Shown piece after piece: positions 11,043-24,696 of a stretch of 64,000 nucleotides of DNA. The DNA is from Atrichornis clamosus (lineage: Eukaryota; Chordata; Aves; Passeriformes; Menuridae), in assembly GCA_013400975.1 (NCBI GenBank), contig WBMZ01011571.1, positions 124,001 to 188,000 of the forward strand, given 5' to 3'. Position numbers and translations under genes: made by a program. Within the stretch, counting starts at the first letter, position 1, and every line of letters starts with the position of its first letter. Below the pieces are notes generated by a model. It was not told where the DNA came from and ran no database searches. It saw only the letters and a list, made by a program, of their open reading frames with translations.

Positions 11043-13739
11043 GTATTTAATGCAGATGAAGTAGAGAGTACAGTACTCAGCCTTCATGAAGGAGATGATT
11101 TATTGATATTTTACAGTGTAGATAGAATGACAATCAACAGCATCAGTCTAAATTTTCCTCATGACAAGTGAATCTCCAGCAGATGCATGAAAATTATGCC
11201 TTTGCAACACACACATGCAAACAGGCACCTCCTCCATAAGACGGAAATATGAAGTTGGTTACAATTTTCTTATTATCTGAAATTTGAATATAGTGTCAGC
11301 TGTATTGCAGTAGGCTTCATCATCTGGATGGAATATATCAACCAAACTTCAAAGTCATCTTTGCACTTCCAATTGTGATTGCTAATAATTAGACAAGTAT
11401 GCAATAATTTAAATATAAAAATTTTCTCTTTAAATATAGAAAAAACTGCTTTGAATTAATGCAGTTTCTGAAATTTGCTTTAACTTTTAGTTTCTTGGGG
11501 TTTTTAATCCTAAAGTTTGCACATAATTTTTAGAGGGAACTGAGTAATAGAGAGGTCAGCTGAAGCCAGTTGATGGAATGTGTTAGATCACATCATTATG
11601 GTCACCTTGTTGAGAAGCAGTGTGCTTGCCAGCCTAAAGAGAGGTCAAAGAGTCCCAGGAGAAAAAAATCCCTCTCTAAGCTGATACTTTAAAAAATTTT
11701 TTATAATTCCTTATTGGCTCAGTTCATAACAACATTTGTGACAATCTCGCATCTTTTCAATATTAGCTTGAGAACAGTAAGATAATACCAAAAAGGACCT
11801 TGTTTTATATTTTCTGTTTTCAAAGTTTTCTCTGAAACCATAAGATTTAGATATATAGTGTAGAAATATTTAGAAATCCATTTAAATACTTCAGGGAGAA
11901 ACATAAGATCTTCCCATGAGCATTCCCAATACTGTTTGAAATGCTGGTATCTTACATCTGGTAGTCTCCTGTGTCCTGATATTTTTAAGGGTTGCAACCT
12001 CACTCTGAATTATGTGTACATGTGTTAAAAAAAACATTTATTGTAGCTGAGAAAATAATGTACTCAAAGGGAAGAGGGCTAAGAAGAAGCAAGAAAATGA
12101 GTTTGCAAGCTAAATGACAGGATTTGCAGTCCCCTTGTAAAAAGTTACAAACAGGATATAATTTTGCTGTCTTGCTTCCTAAATATACATGCCTGTCTTT
12201 GGAAATCTCAGCTTTGTGACTCTCTGCTTATAGCTAACAGTCATTATTGATTGACTGGTTAATTCTCCATCCAGACTATGGAAAAGTTACTTAAGCTTTC
12301 AGAATATTTCATGCATTTGAGTATATTTATGTAAAGAGATGTTCTAAAGCAAAAGAATAAATAGCTTTGTCTCAAAAACTCTGTGGATATATATTTAGGA
12401 AGTCAAATGTGTGTTATTAAGATTTTGTGATTTCATGGAAATGAATTGAATTAATAATTCCAAAAATATCCAAGATCTACTGGAATAAAATATGCTTTTC
12501 AATAACAGGTAATTGAAACAGTCTTTGCAAGTTTATATTTTCCAGGTTTGCGTCACCCAGTTTTAAGGCTAACCCCCAGAGCATTCTTGATTTTTTTAGC
12601 CTCTGTTAATAGTGATCTTATAAATATCTCATGTCTTGAAGTCAGATTAGCCAAACTAGTCAGCTGAAAGCCAGGGATGAAGCCTATACTGGCCTACTCC
12701 TACTGACAATTGTATAGATGTTATCGGTTTCATTTTTGTTCACAGATTAAATGGGAAAGGTTGTCGATATCAAAGTCATATTGCATGTAACTTTTTAATA
12801 TGCTGTAGTGCAGAGACTGGGTAATCTAAAGGAATGAGAGTTTAGTACAATTCTTCAGTAAAAGCTAACTACCCAGGAAATAAGTTCCAACAGAATTTTC
12901 ATATAAGAACAGCATGAAAAGAAACAATCCCTGTGAATTATAAAGATCAACTGCTAATTTAGCTAAAATCTATCTCTTTCTGGATATTTTCCTGGTGCAA
13001 TGAGAAGCAACAAGACCTAGCCCAAAAGAAAAAAAAAATGTACTTGTTTGTAATTACTTTTTGTAATTAAGATCACAGGACCATTGTGTGTGGCCAAGAA
13101 TAGACCGTTTCCATAAGAGACAATATCTTCAAGTCCGCATAATTTGATTCTGATTGCACATTTGGAAAGGTTGATATGCTTGTATATTAAGATTGTGTGT
13201 ATTTGTGAATGAAAAGAATATTAATAAAAATATTTGTAATAATTATGCTAGATCTTCTAGTTCCTAAAATACAAAAATTATCTGTGAACAAAAGAGAACT
13301 CATTTGAAAAACATTCTCAGCCTTAACTTCCGTAGGGAAATAAAAATACGTGCAAAGATATCAAATGAGCTCTTTCTCTTTGTATACTTCCATAAAATTT
13401 AGCAATTTAAATCATGACTAAACCTTTTTCCCACACCGTTATCTCCCTGCTCACCAATGTCTCCCATTTAAAACTGAAAAAAATATTTAGATAAAGTCAA
13501 TATAGCCTTCAACCTTACAAAATGACTGGCAATTTTAATGTTTCGTAAAAATCACTGATTAATATGTGAATATAATTAGCCCTCCGTTAAGTTTCACTTT
13601 AAGTAGAAAATTATATTGAATATCAATGAAAAACAATCAAAAATGCTTGAGCCAGTTATGAGATTGGTCTGTAATAACTGCTTTTACATTATAGTCCAAA
13701 TTTACATAATCTGGGTCACAGCACCACAGCAGTATATGC
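11043..13739. other. AT-rich non-coding DNA
   Basis: There is no supportable gene. The longest frame (about 94 codons, minus strand, 11719-12003) has no recognised motif. AT-rich runs and scattered AATAAA hexamers are expected by chance at this composition. Confidence 0.5.
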
Positions 13740-13760
13740 TGATCTGCAACTTGCAGATCA
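13740..13760. repeat. perfect 9-bp hairpin
   Basis: TGATCTGCA (13740-13748), a 3-base ACT loop and TGCAGATCA (13752-13760) form a perfect inverted repeat. Function is unknown. It is too short for a microRNA precursor. Confidence 0.85.
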
Positions 13761-13790
13761 TTAATAGTCACTGCAACAAAAAGATGTACA

Positions 13791-13843
13791 CTTTTTTTTT
13801 GTTTCTTTGTTTGTGTTTGGTTTTGTTTGTTTGTTTGTTTTTT
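13791..13843. repeat. T-run and (TTTG)n low-complexity tract
   Basis: A run of nine T residues leads into interrupted TTTG/TTTTG units ending in TTTTTT. The tract yields a spurious hydrophobic open frame on the plus strand. Confidence 0.9.
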
Positions 13844-15368
13844 ATTTCTGGAATTTCCCTTTTCCTAGTGCTAATAAAAATGATGGACTTCAGTATCCAT
13901 GAAAATTTGGTGCTACCTAATAACTTCTGAGGTTATTCTACCTTCCTGTTCTCCCTTCAGAAATACTAGCTGGTGCAAAAAAATTGAAACTAGCTAAATA
14001 TTGCAGATTAGAATGGATGAAGAAAAATACTCAAATGCTTACCTTTTCTTTCCCTTCACAAATGACAGCAGAATAGAAAGCTATTTCTTCCTCATTTACA
14101 TGTTGGATAGTGACTCCCTGAAAACTCAGTGCTTAGTTGTTAAACTGACAATGCTGGCTAAGTTTATAAACCTATCTGCCAAGGACCTGCATTTGGCATG
14201 CTAGCCCCATATATTTAGCCAGAATCCCCGTCTCCTTCTCCAGACCCTTCCCTTTTGCTATTATCCCCACCTGACCTCCCTGAGACTGCTGCTCCTTTAG
14301 GAAACATGTTTTGATTGAGAGAGAGAGATCCTACCCTGCAGATTGCAGTGCTGGGCTGAAGAAGCAGCTTGAGCTGGCTGCAAAGCCAATGCAGTGGCGT
14401 TTGGTCACTGGAAGCCTGGAGGGAGCCTCCTCTGAAGACTACGTTACAGGGACACGTATGCTTTACACACACACGCCAAATATAACAACCTTACTCTTTC
14501 TTTGATGGGCTTTCTGTATGTCAGGGGACACTTATTGATGGCTGAATACACATTATTTGCTCCCTTAAAACACAGGTGCATATGACAGATTTAATCAGAC
14601 CCACAGAGTATAATAGTGTCAACTGTTACAGTGACCGTGAGTTTGGATTCAAGAAACAAAGATAGTTTTATTTTCTGTAGATCAAGATGTCTTTTGCTGA
14701 GAATGAAATAAGTCCACTTGCCCATTTAAGAAAACCCATTCTGACGAAAAAATAGTGCTTAAGAGGCTTTTAAAACGAAAGCAAAATACACATATATACA
14801 ATTATATGCAAACACTTGATAATGTCCCATTAAGAAGTACTCTAATATATGTTCTGTTAATATTTAAATGTGTGCTAATGCAGAAGAATAGGCTAACTGA
14901 TGACTGCAGTTCTGTGTTTTTTCAGCCATTTTGTACTGAGAAGTGTTTGCATTCACTATTTATTTCTCAATATGGAAAAATATCACATGTGCATCCAGAA
15001 CAAGAAACACTTTTGCTTGCTATATATAACTAACCTACTGATGCTGTAAAATGTAAAATGAACACATGAATCATATCTGGCAAGTTAGCACTCTTAATTT
15101 TGTTTTGAATTAGTTTACTGCTTTTGAGGTTTTTGGAAAAAATAGGTTAATATCTGAGTTACAAAAAGGAGGACTATTTTTAGAAGTTGTTGTTCACTCT
15201 TGCTAATAGCTACCAATTTGAGAGCAGTTTCTTATTTGTTGCAAACAAAAAATGGAAGGCCATTCCAAAGCATTTGCTATGTCAAAAGAGTGTTCACATA
15301 TCTCTAATTACACTTGTCATGAAAAGACTTGTAGACACTGATTGTACTGAAACCTGGAATAGATTTTC
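13844..15368. other. non-coding DNA with a GC-richer patch at about 14215-14470
   Basis: The patch at 14215-14470 contains a GAGAGAGAGA run and is richer in G and C than its flanks. Overlapping 64-85 codon frames on opposite strands give no recognisable protein. I could not assign it to a repeat family. The rest is ordinary AT-rich sequence. Confidence 0.4.
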
Positions 15369-15470
15369 TAGATCAAAAGTTCTCAACCTTTTAAGCACTC
15401 CTATAGCCCGTGCAGCACTTTCATAGGCTTCATATGGGGTTGAATTTACTGTGTCTAATAACACTATGGA
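15369..15470. mobile_element. possible hAT-type DNA transposon terminus, decayed
   Basis: The phrase AGTTCTCAACCTTTTAAGCA (15379-15398) resembles the GGTTCTCAAACTTTTTAG-type terminus shared by many hAT-derived nonautonomous elements in vertebrates. I do not see the opposite terminus or an 8-bp target duplication. The assignment rests on one short block and is weak. Confidence 0.2.
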
Positions 15471-18400
15471 GTTGGGATGTAGTAGGTCCAGAGAAACACT
15501 GCTACTTTTTATAATCAGCATGTATTCTGTGTGGATCTAGCCTTTTATGTCTACTGAAGAGATAATAATTCAACACTCTGTTGGCCATGCAAAGCATAGT
15601 GATAACAGTTGGGGATTTTGCACTGACAACAAAGTAATTTATTTTTCTTTCATTTGACAGTGTCTGCTGTACCCATGTATGCATTTCTCTGTATGCATAA
15701 CAGAACACACATCTCTAAGAGAATAATGAATTCTAATGTACTGTATCATTAAAACTGCATCTCTCAGACATGATGTCTGCTTCATATGCTTCAAAGCAGA
15801 ACATAGTATAAACTTCAGTATCACCTTTCATTCAGTTTTACAGAATAAATTTGTATTAATTAACCAGTGTATAAACAAAATTCATTCCACAGTGCTGTGG
15901 CCAAGGACAATAGATTTATAACAATGATTAATTCAACTTTCAAACCCCCTCCCCACCCAAAAAAAACAAGCCTACATAAGAGGGTGGAATATTCCTTGAT
16001 TTAAAAATTTTCAACCTCTTTTAAAATAAGTAATCCCAGAGATTGGTTCTCAAAAAAGTCCTTTGTATATTCCATGCCACAGTCTCAACAGGAAGGGTTT
16101 CAGACTTTTTTTCCATCTGGAGCAGACAATGCCTCATGTTCCCTGAGCTCACCAGAGCCATCAGAAATAATTTGAGAATCTAAAAGGTCACAGTGGATGC
16201 CCCTCTTGTGATTTCCATTTATTGTTATAACACTTGGGGGAAAAAATCAAGCATGTTTATGCGTGGTATTGAAGTGTCTGATACACAGATTGAAAGCTCT
16301 TTTGCCTGCTTTACCAAGGGTACTGCTAAGTTTCAGCTTTCACGCGTTGCTGCTTATTGTCAGGCTTTCTTAAACTAACTAGAAGGGCTTCACAGAGTGA
16401 CAGCAGGCTGACAATAACACTCTGGTTTCCCATCTCCTACAACTATATAGGAACCTGAAAAAGCAATCGTAACAATCTTAATAGTCCTCTGGTCTTCATA
16501 TATGCAAAATCATGAAGGCTATTAAATATAGCCTAACTTTCCCAAGAGTCCATTTTAAAACTATTCTATTTCGTTTTTATTTTCCTTTAGAAAAAAATCC
16601 TCAAAGAATTATGAATGATACTTTCGCTTGATACTTTGGCTGAAGACATACATAACTTCATTTAAGTAAAGATTGATTTAATTTCTTTTCTAGAGAGACT
16701 AGGGAATTTTTATAGTGAATATTCTGTAGCTGCTTGTCTTTTCTACGTTTTTACCAAAGTTTAAAAGTCCTTATAATGAAACACAGTTATAACTGCACAG
16801 TTGAAAGTCAGTTAGTAGGCAGAAACCACGAAAGAAACATAAATAAAAAAGCCCAGACCTGAGGAGAACCTGAGATTTTTATTGGTTTTAATGTTGTTTA
16901 TGCCAACATAAGTTAAGAATAATTCTACAGATTTCAGTATACTTTAACCAACATAAAGTAAGTTTTACATTCAAAGAGTGTCAATATTTAATGTAATCAG
17001 CTTCTGAACTGGAGCTAAAAGTGGGTGATTACTGAAAAGATCATTCATTCACTCAGTTTCAAGTTTCATTAAATAAAAGAATGTTTGGTTCCCACAAATA
17101 TTTATGGCATGATTGGTCTTGAAATACTCCTGTTATTCTCTGTTCAGGAAAGGATTTAGTGCATTTTTCCAAGTGTGCCCAGCTGAGTCCCCAGGTCAGT
17201 AATGATGGCACCCACAAAGTCCTTTCACCTTTGTGGAAAACAATCAGTCCAGTTCAGGTCCTCTCCCGACTTAAAATGCTGAAAATTTGAGCATTTCCTG
17301 ACCCTTGCCTGCACAAAAATGAATGTTGTGTATTGCAATTGAAAGGTATCTAGTACTGGTCACAGCTTCACAGGCATCATCTTATTTCTGGTCCTTTTTA
17401 TAGGAAGAGAGAAAACCCTAGTGAGAAGTAGCAATCTTTAATATCCAACTTTCCCCTCCAGTCATTCAGTCCCTCCAAGGGAAATTTGTGATCTGCTCTC
17501 CCCCAGATTAATTAGGCATAGTTTACATATTTCTGCATATTATAAAGGACAGTTGTACTTTTATTAAATAGGGGTTATTCCAAGTAAAATTGTATAAACA
17601 TTTATATTTCAGATTTATGTACACATTTTTATTTTTCATACTTTATATTGTATATTTTTTGTAAGTATAATGACCTTCAGAGCTGAATGGGAATCTATTC
17701 AACCATATGCTTAATCCAGTCTTTCCTATAGGTAAGCAGAAGTTATTTCTGGAACTGCTCCTCCTGGCTTACTCATGTACAATACTCCACTATAATTCCT
17801 ATCGTCTCAAATGATTTTCCAGATTTTCTGGCACTCCACAGTGTAGTTTTAATGCTCTATTGGCAAATTCTTCTCAGATGGTTCCTTATGTTTTTAACTA
17901 TTTAAAATAAATTCCTTTTTTTATAAATTACCCTGTGTGTCCAGTGATACCTTATTTATAAATATACATCTTTCTCTTCAATTTTAACAGTAACATTTCT
18001 TATATCAGATTACCATGAACTGAACTGTAAGATACTTTATGCCTGCTGATAATGCCTAGGCAATTTCTGATAGTAAATGTGGCAGTAGAGACCTAATTCT
18101 AGCTAACTCATGCTAAGATCAGTGATAAATATATAGGACTAAAACAGTACACATAGTGCTAGTTCTATTGTGTTGAACTACAGCAGAAAAGGCATTCAAA
18201 TAAATACTAGGGGGTAGAGTGGTGTGAACATTATGTAATGAATTTTAATTTTGTAGCCCTTTATTATCACATGGTTTTCTGATTGCTTTTGTTTCTATAG
18301 TCTGTTAATCTGGGCTTGTAAACAAAATGTACACTGACTGCAATGGATTGAGAACACTCATCTATGCAACTGAAACAATTTGGAGCACCCTGTCATTGAA

Positions 18401-18589
18401 GATATATGACACTGGACAATCTTGTAAGAATCAGCAAATTGTCACTAGAATAACAGAAGCAATAATATAGAGCTACCAGCTTACCTGTTGCTAGTTCAAA
18501 TTTGGCTAAGTCATGTCTAATGGTTAAAATTTCATGACTATAAGATCTGACCTGTTCAAAGTCCTTCATTTAATTTGTTGCTGATTGCA
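15471..18589. other. non-coding DNA with an imperfect inverted repeat at 16354-16417
   Basis: TTATTGTCAG (16354-16363) pairs exactly with CTGACAATAA (16408-16417), and partial pairing continues inward for several bases. A C-rich stretch at 15945-15957 has only three C-runs. No gene is seen, and open frames are at most about 80 codons. Confidence 0.5.
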
Positions 18590-18790
18590 ATTGGTCCCAG
18601 TGGAGCTGTGTCCGAGTTACGACACATATCACTCTAATTGACATTAAGTGTCAGCTTCCTTGGCAGGCGAGGATGGAAGGTCAAGGATTAACTACAGCAT
18701 GAAGGCTGAATTCCTTTCACAAGAAACAGTCCTGACAAAGGGTACTTTGAATGCCTCAAAGTGTCATCTTTCAGCTTTTCTGAAAGATTA
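18590..18790. promoter_or_regulatory. candidate conserved non-coding element with two adjacent hairpins
   Basis: The segment is more balanced in composition than its flanks and has a complex, non-repetitive texture. It includes CTAATTGACATTAAG (a TAATTG-type homeodomain core) and GGTCAAGG (a nuclear-receptor-like half site). Two perfect hairpins sit side by side: ACTTTGA/TCAAAGT (18744-18762) and ATCTTTCAG/CTGAAAGAT (18766-18788). The regulatory call is inference. Conservation cannot be tested from one sequence. Confidence 0.25.
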
Positions 18791-21700
18791 GAACATTTAA
18801 GTCAACAACATGTTGATGTTTAGCACATAGTTCATCCAACAATACATTTTAGGAGATAAAATAACCTGTCCTCATATACACAATGATATCTTCTGATGTC
18901 CAACATTTCCCTTCACAGTTTGATAGAAATTTTTACTTGCGTGCCCACCACAGTATGTATTTTGGAAGAATTCCAATGTGTGTCTTTTTGCTAATGCTTA
19001 TAAGAGGGATATGTCTGGATAAAGTCCACAACCCAGACGACCTGAAAAGGTTCAAAACTTGTCCTCTTGAAGTCAAAACAATGCTTCAGCTTACCTATGA
19101 AATGCTGTAAATGTGGTATGTATGAATTTGGCCCACCAATGCTCTGGTGATGAACACAAGTCATTAACACACTATGAAAAGGTTTCTGCAAAAAAAGATG
19201 ATGATCCTTGACAAGAACTGGAAGCAATAGTCTTCTTGGATTTTAGGCATTAAAGGTGTTTCAGAAGTTTTAAGAGATATGTCAACCATTTCTGCTACCC
19301 AAAATGTGCTCTTTTTTTTTTTTTGAAAGAGACAAAATCATCTTTCTGCATTCTAATCCATTGCCACTGTCTTATCAGTTCAATTAACCTTTTAATTGTC
19401 TTAAGTTTCTCAGTGGGTAAGTTACGAGAATTAAACCTCATGTTCCCCACAGAGAAAAACAACTGTTAACAAACAATTTTACTCTAGATCCCAGAATAGG
19501 GAGAGTTATACCTGAATTTTGGCTTTCTGATTCAGATTAATGAAAAAGCACTTTTGTCGAAGAGCTGCAGGATTTCTTTCAGCTTTCAACTATTTGTTAT
19601 GATGTTGCTATAATGTTTCATTAATCATTGCTCATAAATGAATTTATTGAAGAGATTTCAACTCTTTTGATTTGAAATATCTTGAGATAAGAGGTAGCAC
19701 AGACCTAAGACAGTGGAAAGTTGAATTGTACTGGTAACTGCAATCTCTTCTTTCCTTGTTTCTGGTTTCCCCTTCTATCATTTGCATGACTGTGTCTATA
19801 AAGTCACTTAGGCAGATACTCTCTTTGTCTGAGAGTCTGTGCAGTGAGCAAAGAGCGGTCCTCACGTTGCTTGGAAAATGGAGTAACAGTAGGAACAATA
19901 GTAAATGGAGAAAATATCCACACAAAACCTTTTAATGTGACAGCATTTGCAGAAAAAAATTGCTACTTTCTCACAGATCATTGCAGCTGTGGGAATGTTT
20001 GATTTACTGTGAATCTACAAAACTTAATTCTGGTGACTGTAAAAGCCCTTTTCTGGCTGTTTGGCACCTGCATATCTTCTAAAACTTCATGTAGCTTTAA
20101 TTTCTCCTTTCTACTGAGTGCAATGGGTCAAAGAAATTCCTCATGTAATGATACTAAAGTAAAAGACATTATATACAAGTTGAATTCAGACCATTTTTTT
20201 GTTTATCATATACTGTTCCCTCCTATTCCATTTGCAACTTGACACTTTCTGATAATTTTTAAAATATACATATTCAAATACATCGATATCAGACAAACAG
20301 CACATTTTTATGACTATATCACACAATTCTTATCTCAAACTTTCTTCACATTCATATTAAGATGAAATTAAGTTTAAGAATTCCTCAGATGAAGAAAAGA
20401 AGACAAAATTGATAAAGTATGAAAAAACTCTGAAATAGAGCCTATAAAGTTTTTTGAAAATATTGCAGAACATCCCTATAATGTAGATAACCAAGCCAAT
20501 AAAAAAAGTTTGGGTAACAGTCTCACTGATCAGCAAAAAAATGTAGAGAAACTTTGGTAGAGCTGAAGAGACAGAGAGAGTCTCCAGTACCTGAGCTGAC
20601 AGTTTTATAATTGCATTTTCCATGTTTATCTGTAGGCACCCTAGAGGCAGAATGTTAGTGAGTACCCCTTAAAAGCTAAACCTCAAATTCTTTACCTATT
20701 TTTCTCAGAAATATTTTCTTTTTTTTTTTTTTTTTAATGTTTACACTCATTAAAACTGAAAAATTTATGAGAAACTACCAGTTTAATCAGACCTTCCACA
20801 GAAACTGGTGGGTTTCACATCAGCTCTCCCACCCTTTGGCTACTTGTGTCACACCATGCTGTCCTGCTTGCTGAGAGGGACCCGGCCTCCTTGGCAAAGA
20901 CAACTGGTTCCCTGTGAATTTCATCCTGAGCCTTCAGAACATTTGATTTCCACAACAAGTAGAAAAGAACAGCTTCTTGGTCTACAGGCATCTCAAAAAG
21001 TCTCATCTTTTTTTTTTATTTTTCATTTTTTAAACATATACCAAGGTTTGAAATGCTGAGGATTAATTTCAATGCAGAGGACTTAAGGCTTGAAGATTTT
21101 CTGTGCTAGAGAGTGCCAGAGATGATCACCCTTAAGCAATCCCCAGAGGCTTTCAGATATTTAATTCCAAATGCTTATACTTTTGACACATACTGTATTA
21201 TAGCCTTTTTTCATAGTACTGTTTAGAAGAAATGACCGTAGTTTGTTATTACATGCATTTTGAAATACAGTATCCTGTAATTTCAATAGACAAACTTTGT
21301 TGTAATATGAAATCTACTTTTTCAGGAATTTTTGTTTCTCTTTTCTGTGGTTTCTCACTGTATAAGGTAGAGAAGGGGAGAAAACTTAAATAGGCATCTC
21401 TATTTTTAGAATTATTTTATATTTCTTCCCTTTCAACATGAGTGCCATCATTCACTATTTTACTTTCATGTTTAAATATTTCAATTTAAATTCTTGCAGT
21501 AAATACTTGGACTCTGGGAAGGCACCTGGACACATTACTGCACAGAATTTATTTTTTCTACTTTTTTTTTTTTAATACCAGCAAATCTGTGGTCCATTGC
21601 TCTTGGGATGTGCATGAATTCCACTCCATCTTTCTGGCTGCTTGAAATGAGACTCCATATGAGGAAATTTGCTCTCTGATTCCCACACTTAAGCAGAACA

Positions 21701-22024
21701 TGAAATGGGAGTTTGAGTTTTCCTGGCCCACACTGCTCATGCTGTTCTTCATAAATTTTGTTGTTTTTTCTAGGCCAATTGTTGTAATTTTATTTTCATT
21801 GGCCTTCTTCATTTCTGTTTTCCTTCCAAATATTCTTCAATTTGGTGTGTTGGCTTAGCTTGTCGTGTAAAAATAGAGTACTACACTGGCTTTTATCCTC
21901 AACAAATCTCCATAGGCTTTCCTATCAATGGATAGACCCTAAGAATCTGCTCTTGGGATACTTCATATCTCAACTAATCTATTATTTGAAATAAACCTTT
22001 CAGAGATCTAATTTTTCACTTGTA
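18791..22024. other. non-coding DNA, T-rich tracts
   Basis: Runs of T occur near 19313-19324 and 20718-20735. Open frames of 75-93 codons (for example the minus strand at 19644-19925) have no recognised domain, and I see no convincing splice boundaries. Confidence 0.5.
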
Positions 22025-22046
22025 ACCTAACAATTCATTGTTAGGT
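22025..22046. repeat. perfect 9-bp hairpin
   Basis: ACCTAACAA (22025-22033), a TTCA loop and TTGTTAGGT (22038-22046) form a perfect stem. Function is unknown. Confidence 0.85.
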
Positions 22047-23980
22047 GATGTGATATATTGACTTGGAAAATACCATCAATGCTTTGTCAACCTTTGATAA
22101 ATTTAAATGTATCTGGATCCTATTGTTGTACTCCTGAACTCTTGCCTGTGTGCCAACTTTCAACACAATGCTGAGGCTGCTTTGCATTACAGTGGGACAG
22201 CAGTATCCTATGGAAAGATAAGAAGGTTGGCTTTTGCAGAGTGTAGGTTTTCCTGTCACAGTATATTGAGAAGAATTAATCCTTCTCACTTGAAAGAAAC
22301 CATTCCTCTAATCTACATCTGTGTAATTTCAAGATTTTTTAATATTTTTTTCAATTTTTAGCAAAAAAAATAAAGAGAAAGAGTTTGAGTTACAAGGTTT
22401 CATTCAACAATTACTAAACAGCCTGAAAATCCAATGTGCAGGAAAGAGTCATTTTAACTCTCTAATTTAAAATTACCCAATAATTAGGTTAAAATGTATT
22501 TTCTGTATTTATTTTTTAGTAATGGGTCTAAACAACAAAACATTTTTTATTTTCTAACTGGATCACTTCTTACAAATATCAGAATTTTCTACTCCCTTTC
22601 AACAAAGTTTTTTCCAAAGTGAACCCTCAGCCCCTCACATGACATTTCTCTTGACTTCTTGTTCTAAATTGCTGTGCAGCTTTTCTCTCTGTTGTTAGAA
22701 TAGCTGACAAATTTGACTCCAGAATACACTTCAGTGGTACATGAGGGAATGTTCCCACGAACTGGATTATGTTGAGTCAGTCTACTATAACCTCAGCTCA
22801 AGCATTTGAATGCAAATCAAAATCTTTCCTACAGCATCACAACTTCATGCAAAAAGTAGAAAAAAAAGATAAAATACGACAAGTTTGTAATGCTGTAGCA
22901 GAATTGTTTGGGAGGATTTTTTACAAAATTTTAAGTCATTAAGTCTGGCCAATATGTAAATCAGTAGTCATTTGGGTATAGATCTGCCACATGTAACTTG
23001 CATCTTCACCAGAAAGGATTAATCATAGTTAGATATTCTCAATTTTATGATTCTTTATTAATATCCTGGGTTTTTTAGTTATACGTAGTGAATATACTTG
23101 AAATATTTTGGTCTTTCTAAGTAATAATTTATTCATTATGTATTCTTGAAATGTATAGACTCTTGTCCTTTAAGCATGTAATTGGAACAGTTAATCCCAA
23201 GAGTCATCTAATCTGTGGTATGTTTATAAGAAAGTAGAGTGAAATTTCTAATTTTTAAATTTATTTGGGAAAGAGATCTCTAAAATGCTATCTGCCTGTT
23301 GTGGTTGGATCATATTTACTGAAAGTGTGAGTGTTATCTTTAATGTAGAAAAATGCAGCACTAGTCAATATATTATGGACAATAATCTTGCCTGTCGAGT
23401 GAACTGAGGTGATTTCTGAACATCCTTAATTTCTGCCTGATGGATGAATTGCCCTTCGGTTCTATGGCTTTAAAAATGTAAATTGAATTCTGAAGAAAGA
23501 AACTCTCCTAAAGCCAACTCTGCAATGTCCAAGGCCTCGCTTGCCTGTGTAGCCTTATGGTGAATTGGAGAATGAAACCCCAGGGAAGGACTAGTGGTCA
23601 GAAAAGAGAATTTGTGTCCAAATTCAACAGACTGTCATTGACTCCAGTGAACATTAGTTAACAATTTGTGTGTGTTTTGTTATCCACCTAGGGACATTAA
23701 TGTGTGACTGTTTTTTTACTTAACATTTCATCTCCAGTATTCTTTCTTGCAGTTGAGGGGTAATGAATGAAAAATGAATAAATTCAGTTATAAACAGACA
23801 TCTGGTGGAATGAGAAATGCCCAAATCAAATCACTTCCTTCAGTAAAACTCTATCACTCTGAAATCTAAATATTCTGTAGAATTAAAAAAAAATGCAGTG
23901 AAACACAGCTAGTTGAAAAAATAATCTAAGACTAATATTAAAGTATCCCAGAATTTTGAGAGAGAAACATTATTTAATCT
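22047..23980. other. non-coding DNA with one octamer motif
   Basis: ATGCAAAT, the POU-factor octamer, is at 22810-22817. A single octamer is expected by chance at this base composition. Nothing else is recognisable. Confidence 0.45.
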
Positions 23981-24003
23981 GATTGATTGATTGATTGATT
24001 GAT
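23981..24003. repeat. (GATT)n microsatellite
   Basis: Nearly six uninterrupted GATT units. A simple sequence repeat. Confidence 0.95.
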
Positions 24004-24696
24004 GTACCATGATCAGATGAACAGAGAAATAGCACAGAGAATAAATGGCTATTTCACTTGGACATGTGAGGCAATTGCAATGATCCTGTTAAATACTACA
24101 CTGTGAAGAGTTAATGAAAAAAATCTGGTCAAGGTAGGATATTGAAGCATGGCCTTCTTGGGTAGGGAAAGCAATAAATCCATTTACATGACAGCTTAAT
24201 GTTCAAGTTAACATCTCATTCCAACATATTCTGCCCTGTTTCTGTCTATGCATAAAGAACAGACATAGATTTATTGCTTCACTGTTCTTTGTCAGAAGAA
24301 GTGAATTAAACTACTCAGCAAAGTGAATGGACAGATACCTGTGCCTTACTCTTTTGCACAGATGAGTCAAGGGGCCATCAGAGAGTTTTCTCTGTCTATT
24401 CTCTTCTCCTGTGAATCTCATAAATGTATCCTGGTTTTTGATTGCAATTTTTCATTGATTATCTTCAGAAGAAGAATTTAAAAAGTGAGCTGAATCTTAC
24501 TACACTATTGCCATCAACACCTCAAAAGAAGAAAAATCTATATATTTGGCCCACTGTTTTCTATTTGGCTTATTTCTATGAAATTTTCACTGAGTTTGGG
24601 AAATAGTTATGAAGTAAAATGCACTTCCTGTTGCTGCACAACAGAACCCATATTTTAGTCAGACAAGATTGATAGAAAATATTTGAAAATACTACT
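24004..24696. other. non-coding DNA, nothing seen
   Basis: No gene, repeat family or clear regulatory cluster is evident. Confidence 0.5.

Noticed and set aside
13201..13240. AATAAA hexamers as gene polyadenylation signals
   Set aside because: At this AT content AATAAA occurs many times by chance. Without an upstream exon there is no reason to call them.
13616..13930. Hydrophobic 104-codon frame that looks like a membrane protein
   Set aside because: The Phe/Leu/Val-rich part is translation of the (TTTG)n tract, so it is a low-complexity artefact.
15945..15957. C-rich stretch considered as a G-quadruplex
   Set aside because: Only three C-runs of three or more are present, so it does not meet the four-run rule.
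19644..19925. 93-codon minus-strand frame with a signal-peptide-like leucine run
   Set aside because: The leucine run is a short AT-context repeat of CTN codons. No cleavage context, domain or splice boundaries were visible.
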